Source: Paraburkholderia monticola (lineage in GTDB: Bacteria; Pseudomonadota; Gammaproteobacteria; Burkholderiales; Burkholderiaceae). Taken from it: DNA of 64,000 nucleotides. The notes beneath the pieces were generated by a model. The model worked only from the letters and a program-made list of their open reading frames with translations. It had not been told where the DNA came from and did not search any database. The stretch is taken from positions 248,001-312,000 of the forward strand of contig NZ_LRBG01000038.1 of NCBI RefSeq assembly GCF_001580545.1, in the 5' to 3' direction. The position numbers were made by a program, and so were the translations under genes. Of the stretch, positions 24,976 to 33,078 are shown piece after piece (positions within the stretch are counted from its first letter, which is position 1; every line of letters starts with the position of its first letter).

Positions 24976-25602
24976 ATGGCACGCAGACCGCTCATAAAAC
25001 CCAGGAAAATCGCCACTCAGCACCGATCTCGCGCGACGGTCGACGCACTGGTTGAAGCGGCTGCTCGCATTCTCGTCAAGGAAGGCTTCGACAAGGCCAG
25101 CACCAACCGCATCGCGGCGGTGGCAGGAGTGAGCGTTGGTTCGCTCTACCAATATTTCCCCAGCAAGGAGGCACTCGTTGCCGCCGTCATCGAGCGCCAC
25201 CAGCAGGAGATCATGCAGATGGTCCGGCGCGAGTTGGCAGGGGTTTTGACGGAATCGGTCGACAAGGCGGTGCACAAACTCGTCACGGTCGCGGTCAAGG
25301 CTCACCGCGTCGATCCCAAGCTGCATCGCGTACTCGCGGAGCAGATTCCGCGCGTGGGCAAGCTCGAGAAGCTGGAAACGTTCAACCGTGAGAGCTTTAC
25401 CCTGTTCAGCGCTTATCTGGAGATGCACCGCGACGAACTGTGTATCGACGACCTGGGGCTCGCATCATTCGTATGCGTGACGGCCATAGAGGCGTTGACG
25501 CACAACGCCGTGCTGCACTATTCCGACATGCTTTCGGATGAAGCGATGGAGGCACTCGTCGAGGAGGCGACGCGTCTCGTGACCGGATATCTGAAGAGAT
25601 GA
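24976..25602 (+). CDS. TetR/AcrR family transcriptional regulator
   Basis: 208 residues from ATG 24976 (GGCGGGG upstream). The N-terminal helix-turn-helix reads ATVDALVEAAARILVKEGF then VAGVSVGSLYQYFPSKEAL, a clear TetR DNA-binding domain; the rest is a helical ligand-binding/dimer domain (residues about 75-205). A basic, extended N-terminus RRPLIKPRK precedes it. Divergent from the DinB-like gene and likely represses it and itself through the palindrome at 24892-24910. Confidence 0.88.
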   Translation: MARRPLIKPRKIATQHRSRATVDALVEAAARILVKEGFDKASTNRIAAVAGVSVGSLYQYFPSKEALVAAVIERHQQEIMQMVRRELAGVLTESVDKAVHKLVTVAVKAHRVDPKLHRVLAEQIPRVGKLEKLETFNRESFTLFSAYLEMHRDELCIDDLGLASFVCVTAIEALTHNAVLHYSDMLSDEAMEALVEEATRLVTGYLKR

Positions 25603-25739
25603 GGACCTGCCGCACTGCGCAGTAAAGTCCCCACCACAGCTAGCCGACTACCCGTTTGGGTGGTGTGCATCGTCAGTCCTTCTGTCATTGTGAGCCCGTC
25701 GTCACAAGTAAGTCGTATCGCAATGACTGGAGGCTTGAA

Positions 25740-26678
25740 ATGGAAACCACATCCCAGAGCGGCAATCCCTTAATGGACCTCTCGGACAATCTGGCAGACA
25801 TTGTCGGCAAGGTGGGGCGCAGCGTCGTGGCAGTACACGGACGGCATCGCATGCCGTCGAGTGGGGTAATCTGGCGAGAGGGCGTCGTCGTGACAGCTGC
25901 GCATACGCTGAGACGTGAGGAGGGGGTCGACATCACATTGAGCGACGGCCGTACGGTCGCTACCGTCCTCGCCGGGCTGGATACGGGCACCGACCTCGCC
26001 GTGCTGAAACTGGACGGCGTTGACCTGGACGCAGTCGAATCTGGCGATGCCGGCTCATTGAAACCGGGTCATCTGGCGCTCGCCGTCGCGCGTGCGGACC
26101 TGCTCGGCATCAGTGCTGATTTTGGCGTAATCGGCAGCGTAGGGGGGCCATGGCGCACGTGGAGAGGTGGGCAGCTCGATGCGTTCGTGCGACTGGACGG
26201 CGGCCTGCGCCCGGGTTTCTCCGGGGCGGCCCTTGCGGACATGCGCGGTCAGGTCGTGGGCATCTGCACGTCGGCACTGATGCGCGGCGCCGGCGTGGTG
26301 ATTCCTGGGACGACCGTGGAGCGCATCACCGATGAACTGTTGGCCAAAGGGCGCGTCTCACGGGGCTACCTTGGCGTCGGCACGCAGCAGGTCACCCTGC
26401 TGGACGCGTGGATCCACAAAATGAACCTGCCGTTCAATAGCGGATTGCTGATCAATTCGCTTGCGCCGGGCGGTCCTGCGGAACAGGCGGGCGTGCTCAT
26501 CGGCGACGTGCTGATCGAACTGGACGGCAAGCCTTGCCGTGACACGGACGACGTGCACGCGGCGCTGGGCTCCGCGAGCACTGGACAGCAGTTGCAACTC
26601 GCGTTGATCCGCGGTGGCGAACGCCACGCGTGCTCGGTAACTGTGGGCGAACGTCCTCAACGGAATTCGTGCAGGTGA
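25740..26678 (+). CDS. HtrA/S1C-type serine protease with PDZ domain, no signal peptide
   Basis: 312 residues from ATG 25740 (GGAGG 6 bases upstream). Trypsin-like domain with catalytic His55 (TAAHTLRR), Asp85 (GTDLAVLKL) and Ser161 (GLRPGFSGAA; the usual motif is GNSGG), followed by a PDZ domain (about 215-300, GYLGVGTQQV ... GGPAEQAGVLIGDVLIELDG). Unlike DegP/DegQ it has no signal peptide or membrane anchor, so it may be cytoplasmic or exported by another route. Followed 18 bases later by a response regulator gene, which suggests co-expression. Confidence 0.8.
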   Translation: METTSQSGNPLMDLSDNLADIVGKVGRSVVAVHGRHRMPSSGVIWREGVVVTAAHTLRREEGVDITLSDGRTVATVLAGLDTGTDLAVLKLDGVDLDAVESGDAGSLKPGHLALAVARADLLGISADFGVIGSVGGPWRTWRGGQLDAFVRLDGGLRPGFSGAALADMRGQVVGICTSALMRGAGVVIPGTTVERITDELLAKGRVSRGYLGVGTQQVTLLDAWIHKMNLPFNSGLLINSLAPGGPAEQAGVLIGDVLIELDGKPCRDTDDVHAALGSASTGQQLQLALIRGGERHACSVTVGERPQRNSCR

Positions 26679-26696
26679 GGTCCGGGGAGTGGCGAA

Positions 26697-27365
26697 ATGT
26701 CGGATGGACAGAGGGTACACATGGGGCCGGTGAGGGTCGCGGTGATTGCGGCATCGTCGCAGGTGCGCTCGAGCCTGCAAACGCTTGTCGAATCGAACCC
26801 GGCACTCGTGTTTCTGGGTAGCGCAGCCGACGCCAAAACCCTCGCCGATTGGCTCGCCGGATCGGTGCCGGATGTGGTCTTGACCGACATCGAGCCGGAG
26901 GCGAGCGATGCGCTCGGGACGCTATCCGAACTCGGGCACGCGCCACCGGCTTTCGTCCTTTTGATCGATGACCCGGACAGTGACCGGATCCTTGATGCTT
27001 TGCCGGCCGATGCGGCGGCGATCCTGCCTCGCAACGCGATGCCGGCCGAAATCGTCGTGTCCATCGAAGCCGTCGCCGCAGGCCTTTGCGTGCTGCCGCC
27101 CGATATTCTCGCAAGGCTCGTTGCCGGACGCATACCGTCGCGCCAGACGGCATCCGGCGAACCGTTCGAAGCCTTAACCTCACGCGAGATCGAAGTGCTG
27201 GCGATGCTTGCCGATGGACTCGGCAACAAGGAGATCGCGCGGCAACTCGACATCACGGAGAACACGGTGAAATTCCACCTCTCGTCCATCTTCGGCAAAC
27301 TCGGTGCGACCAACCGTACTGAAGCGGTGATGCTTGGTATGCGGTTCGGATTCGTGATGGTGTAG
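26697..27365 (+). CDS. LuxR/NarL-type response regulator
   Basis: 222 residues. A divergent receiver domain (about 10-125) with the phospho-acceptor-like Asp in VVLTDIEPE, and a C-terminal LuxR helix-turn-helix (ALTSREIEVLAMLADGLGNKEIARQLDITENTVKFH region, about 160-215). GGGGAG lies 7 bases before the ATG. No histidine kinase is encoded nearby; it lies just after the HtrA-like protease, whose expression or activity it may control. The receiver lacks the usual N-terminal paired acidic residues, so it may not be phosphorylated. Confidence 0.8.
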   Translation: MSDGQRVHMGPVRVAVIAASSQVRSSLQTLVESNPALVFLGSAADAKTLADWLAGSVPDVVLTDIEPEASDALGTLSELGHAPPAFVLLIDDPDSDRILDALPADAAAILPRNAMPAEIVVSIEAVAAGLCVLPPDILARLVAGRIPSRQTASGEPFEALTSREIEVLAMLADGLGNKEIARQLDITENTVKFHLSSIFGKLGATNRTEAVMLGMRFGFVMV

Positions 27366-27455
27366 ACGGATCGACGAGTTCGCTGGGCGCATCAACATAG
27401 TCCGTAGCGAATTTTCGTCATCGACCCGACGCTAAACGTCAGTTCGATGCAAGGG

Positions 27456-27950
27456 TTAGGCGTCTCGTGGAAAAAGTTCGACCTCACCCTCGATCTCCAC
27501 GGGAATGTCGAAGGGAAGCTCGGCCATTCCCACCGCGCTGCGAGCGTGCATTCCGCGCTCCTGGCCAAAGGCAGCAAGAATGAGTTCTGTGAAGCCGTTG
27601 ATGACCGCGGGCTGTCGGTTGAACCCGGGCGCCGAGTTGACCATGCCGAACACCCTCGTCCAACAGGCGATGCGCTCCAGGCTTCCGAGTTCGCGCTTGA
27701 GGCTGCCCAGGATGGCCAGCCCGGCGAGGCGAGCCGCCAAAAACGCTTGATCCTGTGTGACCTCGCCACCAACCTTGCCAAGAGGATCGGCAAGCGAGCC
27801 GTCCGCGTTGGTCGGTCCGTGGCCCGAGATGTAAGCCCTATTTCCCACCACCCGTACCCATGGGAACGGAAGCACTAAGCCAGGAGGAAGTCGCAATGGT
27901 TCCGGTATGACGTAGCCGAGTGCATGCAGGCGATCTTCAACGGTCGACAT
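27456..27950 (-). CDS. RidA/YjgF family protein
   Basis: 164 residues, within the range of the longer Rid subfamilies. RVVGNRAYISGHGP, DQAFLAARLAGLAILGSLKRELGSLERI and the C-terminal GMAELPFDIPVEIEGEVEL follow the Rid pattern; the Arg that binds the carboxylate in true RidA (in the RVAVGVAELP-like region) is not preserved here, where HARSAVGMAELP is found. RidA relatives hydrolyse reactive enamines or imines or degrade related compounds. Single gene. Confidence 0.8.
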   Translation of the reverse strand: MSTVEDRLHALGYVIPEPLRLPPGLVLPFPWVRVVGNRAYISGHGPTNADGSLADPLGKVGGEVTQDQAFLAARLAGLAILGSLKRELGSLERIACWTRVFGMVNSAPGFNRQPAVINGFTELILAAFGQERGMHARSAVGMAELPFDIPVEIEGEVELFPRDA

Positions 27951-28294
27951 GTTCAGACTCCAAGTGGAGGCCTAAGCGTATCTATTCGGGCGCAAGTGGT
28001 TGGATAACGGGGTTGACAGTGATGACAGTATTATCGTGCCCCAAGTCTAGGCTTTTCAAGTGCTTTGCCATCCCCCCGGCGGACCAGCGCCCCCCACGCC
28101 CTACTTCGGCAGGAGGACCTTCGGTACGTTATCCGCTTGCTTGTCCTCGGGCTCCTTATTGCGTCCATCCAAAAACCGAGTGGCGATGAGCAGTAGAAGG
28201 CTGGGTACGCCGATGACCGTGCCGACCCTCGACGGACCTCCAAGTTAGCCAATAGCGGCCGTTAGTGTGGCTAGTCGTTCGGTCGAATGGGACG
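27951..28294. other. intergenic stretch with a possible membrane-protein remnant
   Basis: 344 bases with no complete gene. Within it the complement strand at 28101-28245 reads like the C-terminal end of a small membrane protein, listed separately. Promoters for the Rid gene should lie next to 27950. Confidence 0.45.
28101..28245 (-). pseudogene. possible fragment of a small membrane protein
   Basis: On the complement strand a frame bounded by stops reads a hydrophobic helix (GTVIGVPSLLLLIATRFL) followed by a charged tail (DGRNKEPEDKQADNVPK) and a stop at 28101-28103. There is a GGAGGT but no ATG, GTG or TTG in frame after it, so it is either a remnant or uses a rare start. Low confidence; it has the look of real protein rather than random frame. 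Confidence 0.25.
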
Positions 28295-28615
28295 TTAGTC
28301 GTCCTGGCGGAGATCAATGTAGATGTTCCATATGGTTCTCAGGACCCGTTCCAAAGTAACGTTTTGGACCGTAATTCTCTCTTGCGGAATGCGTTCTGAA
28401 CCATAGTTTCTGACCTTGCCTTTGAGCATCAGTTGAATGCTTGCCCACTCCGCTTGGAGTTGCTTGGTTTTGAAATCATCGGGGACGATGATGAAAAGCA
28501 TATGGTAGTGCTCTAGCAGTTTTTCTCTGGCAGGCCGGACGTCGCAGAACAGACTTTCGACCAGTTCACTGAGCTTTCCAAATGCATAACCGTCGATTTG
28601 TGCGTTGATGCCCAC
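28295..28615 (-). CDS. hypothetical protein
   Basis: 106 residues of ordinary composition (IDGYAFGKLSELVESLF, HYHMLFIIVPDDFKTKQLQAEW) and codon use with more A+T than the neighbours, suggesting recent acquisition. Mixed alpha/beta, no signal peptide or membrane segment, and no motif I recognise. It stands alone in an A+T-richer pocket (about 28000-28900). Confidence 0.5.
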   Translation of the reverse strand: MGINAQIDGYAFGKLSELVESLFCDVRPAREKLLEHYHMLFIIVPDDFKTKQLQAEWASIQLMLKGKVRNYGSERIPQERITVQNVTLERVLRTIWNIYIDLRQDD

Positions 28616-28876
28616 ACGAAGCCTCTCGAAGTCGAGTTGATTTTGGCTTGTTAGCCCCGCCGTGCCATTCCACCGACGGTCGCAACGCCTGCAGAGTTTG
28701 TCAACAAATTAAATGCTCGCATCGGCCGTCTCTTCTTGGCCGACCACTGTCTCACGCGGTCGGCCGTGCTCCCCAATATCGGCCCTTCTATATATTCAGG
28801 GCAGCCTGTGTGACGCAGGAGCAACTCACGACACGCCTACGCATCGTACTAACAGCTGTTGCAGACGAAGAATCGC

Positions 28877-29515
28877 CTACTGTGGAAACTTGATCATGCT
28901 GGAGCGAGTCAGCGTAACGTTTTTGCTCACGCTGGCCGGCGCATTGGCGAGAATCCACGCGGTCGAGAGTTCGCCGAACGGGTCTTTGCTCGACATGCCG
29001 TCAGTCGGGACCACTACCTTGAAGCCGCGCCCCGCCGCTGCGCTGGCGGTGTACAACACTGCGCCGTGTGCCATCGTGCCGGTAACGATCACGGTCTGAA
29101 TGCCCTTGTTCTTCAGAGCCGTTTCGAGATCGGTGTTGAAGAACTTGTCCACGCCGGATTGCACGACCGTCTCGCCACCTTTGGCGGCGATAACCGGCGG
29201 CACCGCCGCCAGTGTGCCCGTGCTGGTCAGGCTGTAGACGATCATCAGGTTCGCCTCGCGCGACTTGCTCAACAGATTGGCGACATACGGCAGCGAGGCC
29301 GCGCAGGTGGGTCGCTCGTTGCTGTTGCAGGTACTGGTGTCGAAATCGAGCAGCAATAGCGCGGTATGAGCTGGATCGGCAACGGTAAATGTTTTCAACT
29401 CCGGCGGCGGAGGCATCGGGACTGACTTCCAGGACGCGACGATGTCGGCTTGCGCCATACCGCAAAAGGGTAAGGCAACCAGCAGTGCGCACAGGGCTCT
29501 TCGAACGTTACGCAT
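28877..29515 (-). CDS. exported isochorismatase-like protein lacking the catalytic Cys
   Basis: 212 residues from ATG 29515 (GGAGAG upstream). Signal peptide about 1-23 (RRALCALLVALPFCGMAQA). The fold follows the cysteine hydrolase (isochorismatase) family: LLLLDFDTS with the catalytic Asp, a VQSGVDKFFNTDL segment with the catalytic Lys, and TVIVTGTMAHGAVLYTA in the place of the usual vtGxxtdxCV motif, where the nucleophile Cys is Ala. So it is secreted and probably not a standard amidase; binding or another activity is possible. Confidence 0.75.
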   Translation of the reverse strand: MRNVRRALCALLVALPFCGMAQADIVASWKSVPMPPPPELKTFTVADPAHTALLLLDFDTSTCNSNERPTCAASLPYVANLLSKSREANLMIVYSLTSTGTLAAVPPVIAAKGGETVVQSGVDKFFNTDLETALKNKGIQTVIVTGTMAHGAVLYTASAAAGRGFKVVVPTDGMSSKDPFGELSTAWILANAPASVSKNVTLTRSSMIKFPQ

Positions 29516-29649
29516 AGACTCTCCGATATAACCTGCATGATATGGGGCATCCACGGCGCGTCGGCTTTAGGGCGCTCGACCGTCATGCCGTCGTGGTCAA
29601 ACAATTCTATCGGGCAAACCATTCAAAAACCTGATGGTCGAGTGGCCGC

Positions 29650-30564
29650 CTACTGACCGGACTCTTCCACCAGCCAGTCAATCAACGCTCGCACTTTCGG
29701 CGGCAGGAGCCGGTTCGGCGGATACAGCAGCCACACCGGCCCACTGTAGGCGCGCGGCTCGAATTGCCACTCGGGCAGTACTTGCACCAGCCTGCCGGCC
29801 CGCAGGTCGTCGCCTACGGCAAACTCCGGCAGGCTTGCGACCCCCCAATCCTCCAGCGCGGCCTCATGCCGCGCGCTCACATCGTTCGCTATATAGCGGC
29901 CTCTGACTTCAACGGTCTGTGCGTGGTTGCCTTGCCGGAAAGTCCAACGGTTGTCGTCTGGCGTATCTCCGAGATATAGACAATCATGCTGCGCGAGATC
30001 GTTTGGAGCGACGGGCGTGCCGCGTGCGCGCAGATAGCCTGGCGAGGCGCACGGCAGCCATCGTACGGTGCCGAGCTGTCTTGCTACGAGGCCTTGCGGC
30101 GGGGTCGGGGTGGGCCGCACGACGAGATCGACGTGATCGCGGATCGGATCGATTTCCCGGTCGTCGAATACGACCTGCACCGCAACCTCCTGGTAGGTAC
30201 GCAAGAAGCCTGGAATCTTCGGGTGAATCAGGCTTTTCGCAAGCGAAATCGGAGCGCTGATGCTGACCCGGCCGCGCGGTTGCGCCGTCAGCTGGCTGGC
30301 CGCATCGACGGCTCCGGAGGCCGCGTCCAGCATCTCCCGGCAGTGGCGATAGATCTGCATGCCGGACTCCGTCAGCCGGATGCGTCGGGTCGAGCGTTCG
30401 AACAGTCGCGTGCCCAATGCCCGTTCGAGCCGCTGCACTTGCCGGCTGATCGTCGAAGGTGTGGTGCCAAGCGGGCGGGCCGCCGACGAGAAGTTACCGG
30501 CCTCGACCACCTGCGCGAAGGTCGCGAGATCGGGCAGCAACGGGAGAAGTTCGGTCGGCGTCAT
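29650..30564 (-). CDS. LysR family transcriptional regulator
   Basis: 304 residues from ATG 30564; the frame extends 18 codons further upstream. N-terminal winged helix-turn-helix (FAQVVEAGNFSSAARPLGTTPSTISRQVQRLERALGTRLFERSTR region, about 15-60) and a C-terminal type-2 periplasmic-binding-like effector domain (about 95-300). Of the CrgA/AaeR-like group. It is divergent from the EamA transporter gene with a 131-base gap, so it most likely regulates that exporter. Confidence 0.9.
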   Translation of the reverse strand: MTPTELLPLLPDLATFAQVVEAGNFSSAARPLGTTPSTISRQVQRLERALGTRLFERSTRRIRLTESGMQIYRHCREMLDAASGAVDAASQLTAQPRGRVSISAPISLAKSLIHPKIPGFLRTYQEVAVQVVFDDREIDPIRDHVDLVVRPTPTPPQGLVARQLGTVRWLPCASPGYLRARGTPVAPNDLAQHDCLYLGDTPDDNRWTFRQGNHAQTVEVRGRYIANDVSARHEAALEDWGVASLPEFAVGDDLRAGRLVQVLPEWQFEPRAYSGPVWLLYPPNRLLPPKVRALIDWLVEESGQ

Positions 30565-30695
30565 GGGCGTATCCGGGCTAGCGTGCGTTTCTGGTCTATT
30601 TGTGCGCTGGGTGCACAAAACATATTCTTACAGACCGGATTATCGCTTTCAATGCATTATCGGACAATGAAGGCCTTCGTTACGGGAGGTGCATC

Positions 30696-31628
30696 ATGCG
30701 TTTCCGATCCAGCACATCTGCCGACCTGTTACTCCTTGTCGTGGCTTTCATCTGGGGAACGAGCTATGCCGTCGTGAAAAGCGCATTGCTCGTCTATCCG
30801 GTGTTGGGACTTCTCGCATTGCGCTTCGGCCTCACGTTCGTGCTGCTGTCGCCATCCCTGTGGTCGATGCGGGGATTGTCGCGTTCCCAGTGGGCCAGGA
30901 TCGTCGGCGCCGGGTGCGTATTGCTTGGGATTTTTCTGGCCGAAACGTTCGGCGTGCGGATCACGAGCGCGTCGAATGCGGCGTTTCTGATCAGCCTGTG
31001 CGTGGTGATGACGCCGCTGGTCGAATGGGCATGGCTCAGACGCGCGCCGCGCGGCGTCGAATGGGTGGCAGCGGGACTTTCCCTGCTGGGCGCTTTCCTG
31101 CTCGGGGGCGGCCGCTTCGACTTCACGCCTGGTGATGGGCTGGTGGTGCTCGCCGCACTGTTACGCGCGATCAACGTGTGCGCAACGAAGCGCGTCATGC
31201 AGGTCAACGCCGTGTCTCCGCTTGCCATGACGGCCGTGCAATCCGGCGTCGTGTCGTTCGGTTGCGCCGTGCTCGCCCTGACCGTCGCGAGATCGGAATG
31301 GCAGCCCTTGCCAGCATTCGCCGGTTACGAGCGTTTCTGGATGATCGTCGTTTATCTGGTCGTGGGCTGCACGCTGTTCGCGTTCTTCGTGCAGAACTAC
31401 GCGGTCAGCCGTAGCACGCCAACACGCGTCGCGCTGCTGATGGGCAGCGAGCCTGTCTTTGGCGCCTTGTTTGCGAGCGTCTGGCTTGGTGAACGGGTCA
31501 CTGTGCTTGCGGCGATCGGTGGTGGGTTGATCGTCCTTGCATCCGTGCTCGCATCGATTAAAGGAAAGGATCGGCGCGATCGCGATATCGTCCCGGGTTT
31601 TGAAGAGCCGAAACGGGTAGCCATCTGA
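30696..31628 (+). CDS. EamA/DMT-family drug or metabolite transporter
   Basis: 310 residues from ATG 30696 (GGGAGG upstream). Ten hydrophobic helices in two EamA repeats; AFIWGTSYAVVKSALL at the first helix and PVFGALFASVWLGERVTVLAAIGGGLI in the last third are typical. Such proteins export amino acids or other metabolites at the inner membrane. Divergent from a LysR regulator, the usual arrangement for a regulated exporter. Confidence 0.88.
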   Translation: MRFRSSTSADLLLLVVAFIWGTSYAVVKSALLVYPVLGLLALRFGLTFVLLSPSLWSMRGLSRSQWARIVGAGCVLLGIFLAETFGVRITSASNAAFLISLCVVMTPLVEWAWLRRAPRGVEWVAAGLSLLGAFLLGGGRFDFTPGDGLVVLAALLRAINVCATKRVMQVNAVSPLAMTAVQSGVVSFGCAVLALTVARSEWQPLPAFAGYERFWMIVVYLVVGCTLFAFFVQNYAVSRSTPTRVALLMGSEPVFGALFASVWLGERVTVLAAIGGGLIVLASVLASIKGKDRRDRDIVPGFEEPKRVAI

Positions 31629-31652
31629 GGTACGAGCGCCGGGAAGCCGCGC

Positions 31653-32975
31653 TCATTCGCCTGCGCCACTGCCCATGCCCGCACAGTTTCGAGACTCGAT
31701 CTGTGCGGGCGAATCATTCGTCGCGTTGACTTTCGGTACCCATTTACGTTGCAACAGAACCAGCGTACTCGTCGCGCCGATCAGCAGAAACGCAAAGATC
31801 GCCATCATGGGCCACTTATAGCTGCCGCCAATATGCAGCAGCCACCCCGAAAGACTGGCCGACACGCCACCCGCGAGACTCGCTGCAACCTGCTGCAAGC
31901 CGGTATTCAAGCCGACCGCCTGCTTCGGAATCAAGGTCAGCTTGCACAGCGCGAGCGTATTGGCGGTGACGAGCCCGAGCAGCGACAGCGACAACACATT
32001 CCAGAACAAGGCCATCTGCAAAGATGGCGCATAGGCGCCGAGCAGAACCGTGGTCCCGCCAATGAAGCCGGCGACGATAAAGCATTTGCGCACGATCACC
32101 GCATCGCGACCGCGCGCGATGATACGATCCGCGCCCCATCCTGCCAGTGCCGCGACGATCGCGATGCCGACGAAGCTGAAGAACGTATAGAGCCCGGATT
32201 TCTCGAGTGACAAGCCGCGCTGCTCGACCAGATACGCGGGCATCCAGGTCATGCAATAGAACGCGAAATAGCTGTAGCAGAAGTTATTGACGAGTCCGCC
32301 CCATACGACCGGGCTCACCAGAAGATTCTTCAGCGGCACCGATGCAGCGCGTCGCTTCGCCACCGCCAACTCCGCGCGCGACGGAAAATCGTTTCTCACC
32401 ATCGTCAGCCACGGCAGCAGCCAGATCAAACCGATCAGGCCGGTCGCGATGAACATCAACTGCCACGAATGGTTGACGATGATCCACGCGGCGATCGGCG
32501 CGCCGAGTGCCGGACCCATCTTGCCGCCGATCGAAAAGATGCCGAGCGCGGTGCCTTTCTGCGTTTCCGCGAAGTGATCGGCGAGATAGCGATAGGTGGC
32601 CGGCACGACGACGGACTCGGCGACGCCGATCAGAAGCCGCATGACGATCAGCGCGGCCAGCGTCGTCACCATGCCGGTCGCGGCCGCGGCGATGCACCAC
32701 AGCACGAAGCAGATCGCATAAGGCCATTTGACGCCGTAGCGATCGACCAACCAGCCCATCGGCATCTGCACGAGACCGTAAGACCAGAACACCGCCGAGT
32801 TGAGCCAGCCGCGCTCGACGCTCGTCAGCGCGAACTCGCGCACGAAATGCTGGTCGGCGAGCGCGGCGGACAGACTCGTTCGATCGACAAAGGAGATCAG
32901 AAGGCCGAGTGCGAGCAGCACGAGAATGGCCCACGGGTTCTCGGCGGTGGACGCTTGCCGTTGTACGTCTTCCAT
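31653..32975 (-). CDS. MFS transporter, ACS family, paralogue of the one at 10689
   Basis: 440 residues, twelve helices. Helix 1 (LLISFVDRTSLSAALAD), GWLVDRYGVKWPYAI and most later segments match the transporter at 10689-11969, but the sequences differ at many positions. The start codon is preceded by the same GAAGAGAACAAGCA leader. Second gene behind the outer-membrane protein at 33079-34140, separated by a strong hairpin. Likely an alternative importer for the same or a related aromatic acid. Confidence 0.85.
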   Translation of the reverse strand: MEDVQRQASTAENPWAILVLLALGLLISFVDRTSLSAALADQHFVREFALTSVERGWLNSAVFWSYGLVQMPMGWLVDRYGVKWPYAICFVLWCIAAAATGMVTTLAALIVMRLLIGVAESVVVPATYRYLADHFAETQKGTALGIFSIGGKMGPALGAPIAAWIIVNHSWQLMFIATGLIGLIWLLPWLTMVRNDFPSRAELAVAKRRAASVPLKNLLVSPVVWGGLVNNFCYSYFAFYCMTWMPAYLVEQRGLSLEKSGLYTFFSFVGIAIVAALAGWGADRIIARGRDAVIVRKCFIVAGFIGGTTVLLGAYAPSLQMALFWNVLSLSLLGLVTANTLALCKLTLIPKQAVGLNTGLQQVAASLAGGVSASLSGWLLHIGGSYKWPMMAIFAFLLIGATSTLVLLQRKWVPKVNATNDSPAQIESRNCAGMGSGAGE

Positions 32976-33018
32976 TGCTTGTTCTCTTCTCGATTGAAAA
33001 ACGGACCCCTGAAACGAA

Positions 33019-33050
33019 CATCGGCGGCCCGCTATGCCGGGCCGCCGATG
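33019..33050 (-). terminator. intergenic hairpin between outer-membrane protein and MFS genes
   Basis: Perfect 13-bp inverted repeat: CATCGGCGGCCCG (33019-33031), six-base loop, CGGGCCGCCGATG (33038-33050). Read on the minus strand it follows the outer-membrane protein stop and precedes the MFS gene, with only a weak T-rich stretch after it. It may terminate partially or protect the upstream message, giving more of the outer-membrane protein than of the transporter. Confidence 0.55.
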
Positions 33051-33078
33051 CGTTGTTCAAGCCAACCGGAACCGCTGG

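Noticed and set aside
30600..30640. Another copy of the 35-bp element (TTTGTGC and GTGCACAAAA occur)
   Set aside because: The GAATC half and the 23-nt spacing to a -10 are missing.
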